From Aquisphaera giovannonii (lineage in GTDB: Bacteria > Planctomycetota > Planctomycetia > Isosphaerales > Isosphaeraceae), in assembly GCF_008087625.1 (NCBI RefSeq), contig NZ_CP042997.1:310001-374000 (forward strand): DNA of 64,000 nucleotides. Direction: 5' to 3'. The notes beneath the pieces are model-generated. The model saw nothing but the letters and a program-made list of their open reading frames with translations. It searched no databases and was not told where the DNA came from. The translations under genes and the position numbers were made by a program. This document shows positions 54,798 to 63,705 of the stretch, one piece after another. The stretch's first letter is position 1, and each line of letters starts with the position of its first letter.

Positions 54798-57700
54798 GAT
54801 TTCCCGCTTCCTTCACGGTGCTCGGCCTGACTTTGTACTGCTCAACCTTCGTCACCGGTTGCCAGTCGAGACGGGCCGGGTCCCGGATCGTATTGAGTTC
54901 GGGCTTGCCGGCGCAGTTGAAGACGGCGTAGAGCCAGTAGTCGCCCTTGAGCCGCTCGGCGGCCTTGTACTCGTTGGCGCTCAGGAAGATCTCGCCAACG
55001 CCGGCCCGGCCCTTCACCTCGATGAACCGGACCTCGACGAACGACTTCGGGTCCTCGGGGTGGGGCCTGCGGGAGATGAGGTCGAAGCCGCGGTCCTCCG
55101 ACTCCACGCTCTCGACGACGCAGCCGCGGGCCTCCTCGTGCTCGGTCGCGACCTTCACGGCCAGGCGTTCCACGGCGTCGTCGCGGACCATGGGGGCGAT
55201 CTGCGGCGTCTGCCGGTCCGGGTGAGGCAGGACCATCGCCCGGCCGATGTGCGTGATCGCGCCGATGGTGCAGTGCCGCTCCTGGTCGAGCTCCCGCCGC
55301 CGCGCCTCGAGCCGGTTGTTCAGCTCGTCCACGTGCTGCTCGGCCTGGGCGATGAGCCCTTCCAGGCCGGGGACGTTCTTGCCCTCCAGCCGTCGCGACT
55401 CCAGGTTGGCGTACTGGACCTGGCCGCGGTCGATCAGGGCATTGAGGCTGATCTCGACGTGCCGCGCGACCTTCTCGATCTCCGCGGCCCGCTGCGCGGC
55501 GATCTCGGCCAGCCAGGGGCTGAGGGCCTCCTCGTAGAGAAATGCCTCGATCTCGATCCGCTCCGGTCGCGGCAGGTCAGCCTCCGGCGCGGGCGCGGTC
55601 CCCTCGGGGGCGGGGTTGATGTCGTGCAGGAGCGTCGGCCGCCGGACCGCCTTCCGGCCGTCGGGATCGGTCTCGACGACGAACAGGCGGCGGTGCAGCG
55701 TCCGCCCCCGGCCGTCCTGCACCGAGGCCGCGAAGACATCCAGCAACCCCGGCCGCTCGCGCTGGATGTCCAGGAAGATCGCCCCCCGGCGCAGGTGCTC
55801 TTCGACCCGCTCCAGCGCCTCGTCCCGGACCGCCTCGAAGAGCGGGTGGCCGGGCGTGACCCATTCGAGCGTCGGCTCCTTCTTGAGGATCTCCTTGTCG
55901 AAGGCGATCCGCCCGTACTCGCGGCCGATCTTGCCGAACCGGGGCTCGAGCGCGTTCCCCCGGTGGATGAGCTGCCGCGGGACCTTGCCCACCCGGTAGG
56001 TGTGGCTCCCCTTCGCGATCTCCTGCGGCGTGACGCCGGCCACCGGCGCGGCGGCGACGAAGAAGTCCTCGATGGCCTCCGGCACGAGCCGCCCTTCCCG
56101 GGCCTCGACGGTCTTGCCGAGGATGGCGTGCAGGTTCAGCTCCCGCCGGGCCAGCCCCTCCAGGGCGGATTCCGTGATCTGCCGGAACCGCTCCGGGTCG
56201 GTCTCGCGGACGATCCGGTCGGTGATCGCGTGCTCGCTGGTCCGCCTGGCGTAGAGGTCGCGGAAGAGCTTGTCCAGGAAGTTGGCGGGGAAGATCTCGC
56301 CCACGACGTCGAAGACCTGGTCGGTGCCCAGCTCGTTGCGGATCTCCCGCAGCCGCTCCAGCAGCTTGTCCAGGACGCGGCCCTCGCGGGTGTTGCGGGA
56401 GACGAAGTTGAAGACGATGCAGTCGTGCTCCTGGCCGTAGCGGTGGATGCGGCCGATGCGCTGCTCCAGCCGGACGGGGTTCCAGGGGATGTCGTAGTTG
56501 ATCATCTGGGAGCAGAACTGGAGGTTGATGCCCTCCCCGGCGGCCTCGGTCGCGACGAGCACCTGGGCGGCCTCGCGGAACTCACGCTCCGCGTAGATGC
56601 GCGTGCCCGGCGTGTCGCGGTCGCCGATCTTCATCCCGCCGTGGATCTGCGTGACCGTCAGCCCCCATTCGCGGAGCTTTCCCAGCGGCCGGCCGTCGCG
56701 GCCGTCCCCCACCAGGTAATCGAGCGAGTCCTTGTGCTCGGTGAACAGCAGGAGCTTCTTCGACGGGTCGGAGAGGAAACCCTGGTCCTTGAGCACCCCC
56801 TTCAGCCGAGTCAGCTTGGACTCGATCTCCCGCTTCTCCAGGGAGCGTGCCGTGTCGATGAGCCGGGACAGGCTGGCGATCTCGACCCGCAGCGCGGCGG
56901 GGTCCACGGAGGCGACGATCCCCTCGAGCTGGCCGATGATCCTCTGCTGCTCGTCCTCCGGCAGCTCGTCGAAGTCGTCCGGCACGCGCTGGTCGATCTG
57001 CTGCTTTCGATAGCCTTCGGGGTCGGCCAGGATCTTCTCCCGGCGATCCTTCATGCGTTGCAGGGTCCGCCGCACGGCGTAGATGGTGGAGGCCATCCGC
57101 CGCTGGAGCAACGCCATGGTGAAGCCGATGGCCCGGCCGCGGGCCCCGTCCTCGCTGGAGGCCTGGATCGACTGGTCCTCGACGTACCGCGTGAGTTCCT
57201 CGTAGAAGTCGTACTCGTCGCCGTCGAGGTCGAAGCCGACGGTCATCACCTCCCGCCTCGTGAACAGCTTGCGGACCTCCCCGGTGTCCGGGTCGGGGAA
57301 GGAGACGAGGGCCTCCTTGGTCCGCCGCAGGTAGAACGGGGCCTCGTTCCGCCGCATCGCCTCCTGGAGGCTCCGGACGTTGCCGTAGACGTCCCGGTCC
57401 AGGAGGGAGAGGAAGAGGCAGAAGTTCTCCGGCTCCCCCTTGTGGGGCGTGGCGGTCATCAGCAGGAAGTGGTCGGTCATCTCCGAGAGCTTCTCGCCGA
57501 GCTGGTAGGCGAGCGTCTTCTTGTCGCCGGCGTAGGCGCTCATCTTGTGAGCCTCGTCCACGATGACGAGGTCCCAGCGCGAGCGGAGCAGGCTGTCCCG
57601 GGCGTCCTCGATGCGGGAGACCCACGAGACGGACGTGACGAGCTGGTCGTGGTCCTGCCAGGGGTTCTGCCCGTAGTTGGCGCGGAGCAGGTCGCTGCGG

Positions 57701-58251
57701 ACGACCGTGAAGTCCTCGCGGAACTTGTCCTTCAGCTCGCGCTGCCACTGGAACGAGAGGTTCGCCGGTGTGACGATGAGCGTGCGCCGGACCAGCCCGC
57801 GGGCCTTCAGCTCCTTGAGCAGGAGCCCCGCCATGATCGTCTTGCCGGCCCCCGGGTCGTCGGCGAGCAGGAAGCGGATGCGCGGGAGCTTGAGGAAGTA
57901 GCCGTAGACCGCCTCGAGCTGGTGCGGGAGCGGGTCCACGCGGGCGATCGATAGGGAAAAGAATGGGTCATACTCATAGGCTAGCCCGAGCCGATGCGCC
58001 TCCACGCCGATGCGGAACAGGGCCGCCGAGCCGTCGAAAGGCCCGGATTCCCCGGCGACCTCGAGTTGAGCCATCTGCTCGGGACTGAGGATGAGGTCGA
58101 GGTTGCGATGCGTCTTCGTCCCACGGCCCTGGACCTTGAGCGAAGCCCCGAAGGGATGGACCGTCTGGACCTCCATCGCCTCGGGGATGAACGGCCCGGA
58201 GATGATCACCCCTCGCCGGATCCGGTCCGCCTTCGTGGTGGAATCGGCCAT
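54790..58251 (-). CDS. SNF2-type helicase with C-terminal DUF3883 domain
   Basis: 1,153-residue superfamily 2 helicase. Walker A is ADDPGAGKTIMAG (about 130), motif II DEAH in LVIVDEAHKM (about 230), motif III LLMTATPH, motif V VATEAAGEGINLQ and motif VI QRIGRIHRYGQ (about 597). A long helical middle follows. The C-terminal DUF3883 domain (about 1045-1125, RGFDLISRRP, RFIEVKGRAGVGEIFLSANE) has the Asp...Glu-x-Lys pattern of the PD-(D/E)XK nuclease fold. It opens the defence operon and likely translocates on, and possibly cuts, invading DNA. Confidence 0.94.
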   Translation of the reverse strand: MADSTTKADRIRRGVIISGPFIPEAMEVQTVHPFGASLKVQGRGTKTHRNLDLILSPEQMAQLEVAGESGPFDGSAALFRIGVEAHRLGLAYEYDPFFSLSIARVDPLPHQLEAVYGYFLKLPRIRFLLADDPGAGKTIMAGLLLKELKARGLVRRTLIVTPANLSFQWQRELKDKFREDFTVVRSDLLRANYGQNPWQDHDQLVTSVSWVSRIEDARDSLLRSRWDLVIVDEAHKMSAYAGDKKTLAYQLGEKLSEMTDHFLLMTATPHKGEPENFCLFLSLLDRDVYGNVRSLQEAMRRNEAPFYLRRTKEALVSFPDPDTGEVRKLFTRREVMTVGFDLDGDEYDFYEELTRYVEDQSIQASSEDGARGRAIGFTMALLQRRMASTIYAVRRTLQRMKDRREKILADPEGYRKQQIDQRVPDDFDELPEDEQQRIIGQLEGIVASVDPAALRVEIASLSRLIDTARSLEKREIESKLTRLKGVLKDQGFLSDPSKKLLLFTEHKDSLDYLVGDGRDGRPLGKLREWGLTVTQIHGGMKIGDRDTPGTRIYAEREFREAAQVLVATEAAGEGINLQFCSQMINYDIPWNPVRLEQRIGRIHRYGQEHDCIVFNFVSRNTREGRVLDKLLERLREIRNELGTDQVFDVVGEIFPANFLDKLFRDLYARRTSEHAITDRIVRETDPERFRQITESALEGLARRELNLHAILGKTVEAREGRLVPEAIEDFFVAAAPVAGVTPQEIAKGSHTYRVGKVPRQLIHRGNALEPRFGKIGREYGRIAFDKEILKKEPTLEWVTPGHPLFEAVRDEALERVEEHLRRGAIFLDIQRERPGLLDVFAASVQDGRGRTLHRRLFVVETDPDGRKAVRRPTLLHDINPAPEGTAPAPEADLPRPERIEIEAFLYEEALSPWLAEIAAQRAAEIEKVARHVEISLNALIDRGQVQYANLESRRLEGKNVPGLEGLIAQAEQHVDELNNRLEARRRELDQERHCTIGAITHIGRAMVLPHPDRQTPQIAPMVRDDAVERLAVKVATEHEEARGCVVESVESEDRGFDLISRRPHPEDPKSFVEVRFIEVKGRAGVGEIFLSANEYKAAERLKGDYWLYAVFNCAGKPELNTIRDPARLDWQPVTKVEQYKVRPSTVKEAGNHE

Positions 58252-58399
58252 TTCGTGGTCGCCTTTGGGGACGCAGCAGGCAGGTCCGGGCCATCGTTCG
58301 ACGCAGAAGCATTCTCAGGGATGAACCCTAGCTCGTCGATGGGGTCCCGATTCCCGGGAGCCTAGAAAGGCCCGCAAGGCCAGTGTGGCCATACATGGT

Positions 58400-58429
58400 A
58401 TTATGGCGCCAATCGCGGGCCTGTGCCAG
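58400..58429 (-). promoter_or_regulatory. Possible promoter of the defence operon
   Basis: Read leftward: CTGGCA (58429-58424), 18 bp, CATAAT (58405-58400), four and five matches to sigma-70 boxes. This would place the start site about 140 bases before the helicase ATG. The overlapping palindrome could bind a repressor. Confidence 0.35.
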
Positions 58430-58678
58430 GGGGTCGCCTGATTCCGTGATAAGGTCGAGCGGCGTAGGTCGGATCGGCCGCGGCGCCCTCGCGGGTGAGG
58501 CCCCGGGAGGGCGGAGGGTGTCCGACGGGCCTGGTTAAGAGAGTCGAATGAACATCAAGTCCGGATTCTCATCAAGGGGTGAAGGCTTTCCCGGAGCCCG
58601 CGGGCGGCATTCCCCGCTTCGGCCTCTCCCGGCCTCCGGGGACTTGCGGCAACGCGTCTCTCATCCCTGCCATTCCCC

Positions 58679-58730
58679 TTCCTTCCGTGCCTTTCCGTGC
58701 TTTCCGTGGTTGAAATCCCCCCGTCCCCCC
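58679..58730. repeat. Solo copy of the ACGGAAAG repeat
   Basis: CCTTCCGTGCCTTTCCGTGC and the following CTTTCCGTGGTTGAAATC match (in reverse complement) the arms of the elements at 39634-39828 and 63205-63493, ending in the same CCCCCCGTC run. No inverted partner is found within several hundred bases, so it is a solo arm. Confidence 0.75.
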
Positions 58731-59118
58731 GCCCGGATTCGTCCGCGGATCCGGCCGTGGCGCGGCCCGGGCCGGGCGTTCGCGGGGATCATGAACAAGA
58801 ACTCATCCCGTGTTGCTCTTGACCCGGGCGGGCCGGGGGCCCGATGGTGGATGGCTTGCCGGTGGTCGGGCCGGGGGCGGTTCGCCGCTCGAATCGTCCG
58901 GAGCGGTCCCGGATTTGCCAACGTGTAGGAAGACCACCCATAGCGACCGAGACGCCCGTACCGTGCCCGATCCGATCGAGACGGCGGAGGGTGGGCGTTT
59001 GCGGCTCGCGACGACGGAACCGAATGGATCCCGGCGGGCCCGGCAGGATGGAAAGCCGGGCCCCGGGGCGGGCCCGCGGGCCTGATATCGCTCCCCTTGC
59101 GCGCAGAACCCCCCCCTC

Positions 59119-59988
59119 ATGACGCTCGCCACCGCCACGGAACGGTCCGAAGGGATCGCCGACGACCCGAGATTGACGACACGGCTGGGCTGGTTCGCGG
59201 TCAACCTCCTCGCGGGGCTGGCCCCGACGCTGCTCTTCTTCGCCTGGGTCGAGCAGGACGCCTCGCTGCCGGCCGTCGGCCGGCGGCTGGGATGGCCGTG
59301 GGTCGACCCGCACATCGGCTCGGTCGCGGGCCGGGTGCTCTGGGACGTCGGCCTGTTCGGGATGTTCGGATTCCTGCACTCGTTCTTCGCCCAGGTGGGC
59401 GTCCAGGCCACGGTCCGGGCCATGGTGCCGGCGGCGGCGATCCGCTCGTTCTTCCTCGCGGTGACCGGGACCGCGCTGTTCCTGATGATGGGCCTCTGGC
59501 AGCCGACCGGGGTGGTCGTCTGGCGCCTGCCGGTCTCGGCGGACGCCGAGGCCGCCCTCGCCGCCGCGATCTTCGCGGTGCCGGCGCTGGTCATCCTGCG
59601 GCTGCTGGTCCGGCTCGGGTTCTTCGAGTTCCTCGGCTGGGCCCAGCTCTTCGGCCCGGCGTCGGCGTCGGAGCGCACCGCGGGCATGCCGGAGCTGCGG
59701 ACGACCGGCATCTACGGGTGGGTCCGGCACCCGGTCTACACCGGGCTGCTGGCCATGTTCCTCCTCGGCCCGACCCTCTCGCTGGACCGCCTCACCGTGT
59801 TCCTGGCGGCGCTCGCGTACCTGTCGGTCGGGATCCCGGTGGAGGAGCGCAAGCTGATCCGGCTGTTCGGCGACGCCTACGTCGAGTACCGCCGCCGGGT
59901 CCCCGCGCTGCTGCCCCTGGGCCTGCCGGGCCTCGCCCGGGCCGGCCAGCCGGCCCGCGACCCGCGCCCGGCCGAAGACGGTCTTTGA
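59119..59988 (+). CDS. ICMT/NnrU-like membrane methyltransferase family protein
   Basis: 289-residue polytopic membrane protein. N-terminal segments (FAVNLLAGLAPTLLFFAW, LFGMFGFLHSFFAQVG) recall NnrU-type proteins. The C-terminal part has the isoprenylcysteine/phospholipid methyltransferase signature TTGIYGWVRHPVYTGLLAMF, with EERKLIRLFGDAYVEYRRRV, including the SAM-binding RHP motif and the paired Glu residues. It is probably a SAM-dependent methyltransferase acting on a lipid or lipid-linked group. It is followed by 60018 and an SDR with short gaps, which suggests one lipid-modifying unit. Confidence 0.85.
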   Translation: MTLATATERSEGIADDPRLTTRLGWFAVNLLAGLAPTLLFFAWVEQDASLPAVGRRLGWPWVDPHIGSVAGRVLWDVGLFGMFGFLHSFFAQVGVQATVRAMVPAAAIRSFFLAVTGTALFLMMGLWQPTGVVVWRLPVSADAEAALAAAIFAVPALVILRLLVRLGFFEFLGWAQLFGPASASERTAGMPELRTTGIYGWVRHPVYTGLLAMFLLGPTLSLDRLTVFLAALAYLSVGIPVEERKLIRLFGDAYVEYRRRVPALLPLGLPGLARAGQPARDPRPAEDGL

Positions 59989-60017
59989 CAGAATCCTAGA
60001 CGAGGGAGAATTCGACG

Positions 60018-60626
60018 GTGCATCGATCGATCACGGTCCTGTTCCGGCGGGACGCGTCGCGCGACCGGCGGCGGGACCGGCTGCAATTCGCCGGGTATCG
60101 GATGCTCTGGCCCGACGGCCGCGAGATCGCCGTCGGCCTGGACGCGTTCTGCCGCTACGGCCAGCGGCTGCTGGGGCTGGACCGGCACCTCGCCGGCGTG
60201 GCCGAGCGGCTCATCGAGATCCTCTGCTTCCCGGTCCACGACCCCGACGGGCCGATGACCCGCCTGCCCGGCCACCGCGTCCGCCGGTTCTTCCTGCACC
60301 GCGACGGCCCCCGCGGCCGGCTCCACTTCCTGGACGGGACCCCGACCGAGGTGGACTTCGTCCTGGGGCGGGACGAGCCCTCGGTCGTGGAGTGGATCGG
60401 GCTGGCCGACGCCCCCAACCGCGCATCGGTCTGCCTGGACCTGGCCGCCCGCCCCGCGGCGGCGCCCCCGACCGCGACGGCGTCCGCGGGCCTCCGGTCG
60501 GAGTCGAAGTCGTCGCCCGCGTCGACCCCGCCGTCGCCTTCCCCTGCCTCTCCCATCCCATCGTCCTTGTCGACTCCGCCGGGCCCGCTGCGGCGCCCCG
60601 TCGGGGAGGAGGTGCCCAGACCGTGA
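60018..60626 (+). CDS. Hypothetical protein coupled to the SDR gene
   Basis: 202 residues, no recognised family. A compact N-terminal part (about 1-140) looks folded (HRSITVLFRRDASRDRRRDR, LQFAGYRMLWPDGREIAVGL, LHFLDGTPTEVDFVLG), with no signal peptide or membrane segment. The last 60 residues are Ser/Pro/Ala low complexity. The stop overlaps the GTG start of the next gene by four bases (GTGA), so the two are translationally coupled and likely functionally linked. Confidence 0.75.
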   Translation: MHRSITVLFRRDASRDRRRDRLQFAGYRMLWPDGREIAVGLDAFCRYGQRLLGLDRHLAGVAERLIEILCFPVHDPDGPMTRLPGHRVRRFFLHRDGPRGRLHFLDGTPTEVDFVLGRDEPSVVEWIGLADAPNRASVCLDLAARPAAAPPTATASAGLRSESKSSPASTPPSPSPASPIPSSLSTPPGPLRRPVGEEVPRP

Positions 60627-61780
60627 GCGATGCCATCCTGCTGACCGGGGCCACGGGCCTGCTCGGGCGCTACCTTCTCCGGGACCTGACGACGCGAGGC
60701 GTGCCGGTGGCCGTGCTGGTGCGCGGCGACCGGAAGGAGCCGGCCGAGTCCCGGGTCGAGTCGATCATGGCCGGCTGGGAGGAGGAGCTGGGCCGGCCCC
60801 TGCCCCGCCCGCGCGTGCTGGAGGGCGAGCTCACCGCGCCGGGGCTGGGCCTGGCCGGCGAGGACCTGCGCTGGGTCGGCCGCCGCTGCGCCGGGGTGCT
60901 CCACAACGGCGCGAGCCTGACCTTCCACGGCGCCGACCGCGCCCGCGACCCCTGGCTGACCAACGTCGGCGGCACCGCGAACGTGATCGAGGTCTGCAAG
61001 GAGGCCGGGATCCGGTCGTTCCACCACGTGTCCACGGCCTACGTCTGCGGCCAGCGGACCGACCTGGTGACCGAGGACGAGCCGCTGCGCGACGGTCCGT
61101 TCCGCAACGACTACGAGCAGTCCAAGGCGGAGGCCGAGGCCCTGGTGCGCGGCGCCTTCCCGGGGTCGGCCACGGTCTACCGCCCGGCGATCATCGTCGG
61201 CGACTCGGCGACCGGGTACACCTCGACGTACCACGGGCTCTACCTGTACTTCCAGTACGTCAGCCTGATGGGCCGGTTCGCCGCCCGCGACGCCGACGGC
61301 CGCTGGGAGCTGCCGCTGCGCCTGAACTCCACCGGCGACGAGCGGCGCAACCTGGTGCCCGTGGACTGGGTCTCCGCGGCGATCGCCGGGATCGCGACCC
61401 GGCCCGAGCACCACGGGCGGACCTACCACCTCACGCCGACGCCGGCGGTCACGGCGCGCGAGCTGGTGGAGGCCATGGCGGCGGCCTTCGGCTATCATGG
61501 CGTAACCTTCGCCGGCCCCGGGGCGTGCTCCGCCGGCGACCTGAACGAGGCCGAGTCGACGTTCTACCAGTACTGCTCGGAGTACGAGCTCTACTGGGCG
61601 GCCGAGCCGGAGTTCGACGCGACCCACACCCGGGCGGCCCTGCCCGACCTCCCCTGCCCGGCGGTCGACGCCGCGCTCGTGGCCCGGCTGGTCGCCTTCG
61701 CCGTCCGCGACGGCTGGGGCCGCGCCTCGCGGCCGCGGAAGAAGCGCCCGGTCGCCGCCCCGGCCGCCGCCCCCTCTTGA
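60623..61780 (+). CDS. Thioester-reductase-like extended SDR
   Basis: 385-residue NAD(P)-dependent enzyme of the extended short-chain dehydrogenase group. Key motifs: cofactor loop LLTGATGLLGRYLLRDL, NGASLTFHG, VSTAYVCGQR and the catalytic YEQSKAEAE (Tyr-x3-Lys). The overall pattern (long inserts after the cofactor loop, VYRPAIIVGDSATGYTS) matches the reductase domains of carboxylic-acid/peptide synthetases and fatty acyl reductases. It would reduce an acyl-thioester or a sugar-type substrate; the neighbouring ICMT-like gene favours lipids. Start is GTG 60623, with GGAGGAGG about ten bases upstream. Confidence 0.88.
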   Translation: MSDAILLTGATGLLGRYLLRDLTTRGVPVAVLVRGDRKEPAESRVESIMAGWEEELGRPLPRPRVLEGELTAPGLGLAGEDLRWVGRRCAGVLHNGASLTFHGADRARDPWLTNVGGTANVIEVCKEAGIRSFHHVSTAYVCGQRTDLVTEDEPLRDGPFRNDYEQSKAEAEALVRGAFPGSATVYRPAIIVGDSATGYTSTYHGLYLYFQYVSLMGRFAARDADGRWELPLRLNSTGDERRNLVPVDWVSAAIAGIATRPEHHGRTYHLTPTPAVTARELVEAMAAAFGYHGVTFAGPGACSAGDLNEAESTFYQYCSEYELYWAAEPEFDATHTRAALPDLPCPAVDAALVARLVAFAVRDGWGRASRPRKKRPVAAPAAAPS

Positions 61781-61842
61781 TCGATCCGTCCGCCCGAGCC
61801 ACCGCCAGGGCCCGACCAGGGCCCCCGTGTCGGAGACACGCC

Positions 61843-62238
61843 ATGACCGAACCGGCCCCCGCCCCCGCCTCTGCCCCCGCCCCGACTCCCGTTCGCCCGC
61901 GGTGGCCGCTCGCGACGTTCACCTTCTTCCTCGGCATGCTGTTCGGCCTGGCGATGGCCGCGGGCGCCTACTACGCCGCCTCGCGATACCTGCGGCCGCC
62001 CGAGCCCGCCGGCCCCGCCCGGCCGGTCTTCCCGCGGGAGGAGTTCACCCGCCGCGTGATGGGCAAGTCGGAGGACGAGGTCGTCGCGGCCGTGGGCCGT
62101 CCGGACGTCACCTCGGAGGACAACGGCGCCCGCTACTGGCACTTCAAGAAGCGGACCCGGGACCCCGTCACGCAGGACGAGGACACCGACGTGCAGGTCG
62201 TGATCAAGGAAGGGAAGGTCACGAACATCAACTTCTGA
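61843..62238 (+). CDS. Membrane-anchored BamE/SmpA-like small protein
   Basis: 131 residues: a Pro/Ala-rich cytoplasmic start, a membrane helix (LATFTFFLGMLFGLAMAAGA) and an extracytoplasmic domain. Its pattern (FTRRVMGKSEDEVVAAVGRP, DNGARYWHFKKRT, VQVVIKEGKVTNINF) resembles the BamE/SmpA fold, in which a GxP loop is followed by a beta strand pair. BamE assists outer-membrane protein assembly, but this protein has a transmembrane anchor rather than a lipobox, so only the fold is proposed. Confidence 0.75.
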   Translation: MTEPAPAPASAPAPTPVRPRWPLATFTFFLGMLFGLAMAAGAYYAASRYLRPPEPAGPARPVFPREEFTRRVMGKSEDEVVAAVGRPDVTSEDNGARYWHFKKRTRDPVTQDEDTDVQVVIKEGKVTNINF

Positions 62239-62594
62239 ATGCGACCTCGGGGTCGGGCCGCCGGCCGGGGCGCGCCTGCGTCGGGGTCGCCGCCCCTCGT
62301 CGTCGGGAAAACCCGCGACGTGGGCCGCGAGGAGTGCGCCGGCGGCCGGGCCGGGGGCCGGTTGCCTCAAGGCGAGGCCCGCGCCCCGCCGATCAGAGAG
62401 GCGAGGGAATGGATCCCTGACCGATCCGAATGGAACGGCCCCGAGAGCGGGGAGGGGGAAGCCGGCCGCCGCACCAGCAGGGGGCGAGGCCGCCCGATTC
62501 TCGTACCATCCCGATTCCTCCGGGATGGCTCTCGATTCCATACGACCCGTGCAGCCCCGGCGGTCCACGGCCGGCCAGGGCGCAGGAGGCCCCC
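62239..62594. other. Intergenic stretch, nothing recognised
   Basis: 356 bp of GC-rich sequence between two same-strand genes. Only the AGGAGG at 62584-62589, the ribosome binding site of the lipoprotein gene, is clear. Confidence 0.45.
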
Positions 62595-63188
62595 ATGCGC
62601 GCCCGCCTTTATCTGCTCCCCGTGCTGCTGGCCGCCCTGGCCGGCTGCTCGTCGTTCAAGGAACGGCTCTTCTCGCCGCTGACGAAGCGCCTGGACCTGG
62701 TCAACAGCCAGCTCAGCGAGACCAACCGCCAGCTCCAGTCGGTGAATAGCCAGCTCGGGGAGACCAACCACCTCCTCGGCTCGGTCGACCAGCACCTCGG
62801 CAAGGTCAACGAGCAGCTCGACACCACCAACGCCCGCCTCGGCAGCGTCGACAGCCGCCTCGGCGAGACCAACGCGAACCTGGCCGGCGTGGTCAAGGCC
62901 CTCGGCACGACCAACGAGAAGCTCCAGGGCGTGGACGCCCGCCTGGCCATCACGAACCAGAAGCTCGGGGGCGTCGACGACAAGCTGGCCGGCACCAACG
63001 CCAAGCTCGACGGCACCAACGCCAAGCTCGACGGGACCAACGCGAAGCTCGACGGCGTGGACGGGAAGCTCAGCATCACCAACCAGCGCCTCGAGCGCGT
63101 GGAGACCCGGCTCGACGACACGAACAAGAAGCTGGACACCGTCGTCCAGGGGGTCACCAAGATCCCGGGCGTGAAGCCGCCGGAGTGA
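62595..63188 (+). CDS. Coiled-coil lipoprotein with Asn-rich heptads
   Basis: 197-residue predicted lipoprotein (lipobox LAALAGC, Cys 17-18). Nearly all of the mature part is a regular seven-residue repeat, written as L-x-x-T/V-N/D-x-x. Examples are QLSETNRQLQSVNSQLGETN, RLGSVDSRLGETNANL and LAGTNAKLDGTNAKLDG. The Leu and Asn/Val positions alternate in the core, a pattern seen in trimeric coiled-coil stalks where core Asn residues bind ions. There is a perfect AGGAGG five bases before the ATG. It may act as a spacer or stalk between membrane and cell wall; no known family. Confidence 0.85.
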   Translation: MRARLYLLPVLLAALAGCSSFKERLFSPLTKRLDLVNSQLSETNRQLQSVNSQLGETNHLLGSVDQHLGKVNEQLDTTNARLGSVDSRLGETNANLAGVVKALGTTNEKLQGVDARLAITNQKLGGVDDKLAGTNAKLDGTNAKLDGTNAKLDGVDGKLSITNQRLERVETRLDDTNKKLDTVVQGVTKIPGVKPPE

Positions 63189-63204
63189 TCCACGGACGGA
63201 TCCG

Positions 63205-63493
63205 GACGGGGGGAGTTCGACCACGGAAAGCACGGATGACACGGAAGGGGCCAGGGAGAGGGTTGGGCTGATCGGCGTTCGAAGGCTTCGCGGGTGACGC
63301 CGAGGGTCGCGCACGGGCCCCGGGGATGCCGCCGGACGACCTGGCTGGGCATCGTCCGGTCAGGGGGGCAGGAGCCCACGAGGCTCGCGGACGCCTCGGT
63401 GGGGATCGTGACGGACCGCCGGCCGACCTGCCCCTCTCCTTGCCATCCCCCTTCCGTGTCATCCGTGCTTTCCGTGGTCGAACTCCCCCCGTC
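63205..63493. mobile_element. Palindromic element with perfect 46-bp inverted repeats
   Basis: 63205-63250 and 63448-63493 are exact reverse complements over 46 bp; the core is CGACCACGGAAAGCACGGAT. They flank 197 bp of GC-rich sequence with no reading frame of interest. This is the clearest member of the family also seen at 39634-39828 (arms 42 bp, spacer 111 bp) and as a solo arm at 58679. Confidence 0.85.
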
Positions 63494-63659
63494 TGCATCC
63501 CGTGGACCAAGGCCGCGTCGGAGGGCGGCCCGACTGTTTTCCCACCGCTGGCACGAGAGGTGCAAAGCCAGGGATTACCCCTCGACCGGCACCTCGTTAT
63601 CCGGATCGCTCTCAACGCGTGGTTCGACCGCGGCCCCCCGTCGGAGGGCCCGGCCGCGA

Positions 63660-63687
63660 CTGACGCTTAACCAGGATAACATACTAT
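63660..63687 (+). promoter_or_regulatory. Possible promoter of the last gene
   Basis: CTGACG (63660), 16 bp, TACTAT (63682), in an AT-rich patch 18 bp before the start codon's leader. GGAGG follows at 63696-63700. Confidence 0.4.
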
Positions 63688-63705
63688 CATTCCACGGAGG
63701 GAATC

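Larger units (their letters stand above)
58252..59118. other. 867-bp divergent region with promoter candidate and dispersed repeat
   Basis: Upstream of the helicase operon (leftward) and the methyltransferase-like gene (rightward). It holds a candidate leftward promoter at 58400-58429 and an imperfect palindrome GCCATA-N8-TATGGC at 58389-58408 overlapping its -10, which could be an operator. The solo ACGGAAAG repeat at 58679-58730 also lies here. No coding gene or RNA gene is recognised. Confidence 0.5.
63189..63705. other. Intergenic region filled by an inverted-repeat element
   Basis: 517 bp that hold the element at 63205-63493 and a promoter candidate at 63660-63687 for the last gene. No gene is seen. 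Confidence 0.55.

Noticed and set aside
44911-58251. BREX or DISARM assignment of the defence operon
   Set aside because: No PglZ, BrxL or DrmA/DrmB-type protein is present; only DUF499 and methyltransferase are reminiscent.
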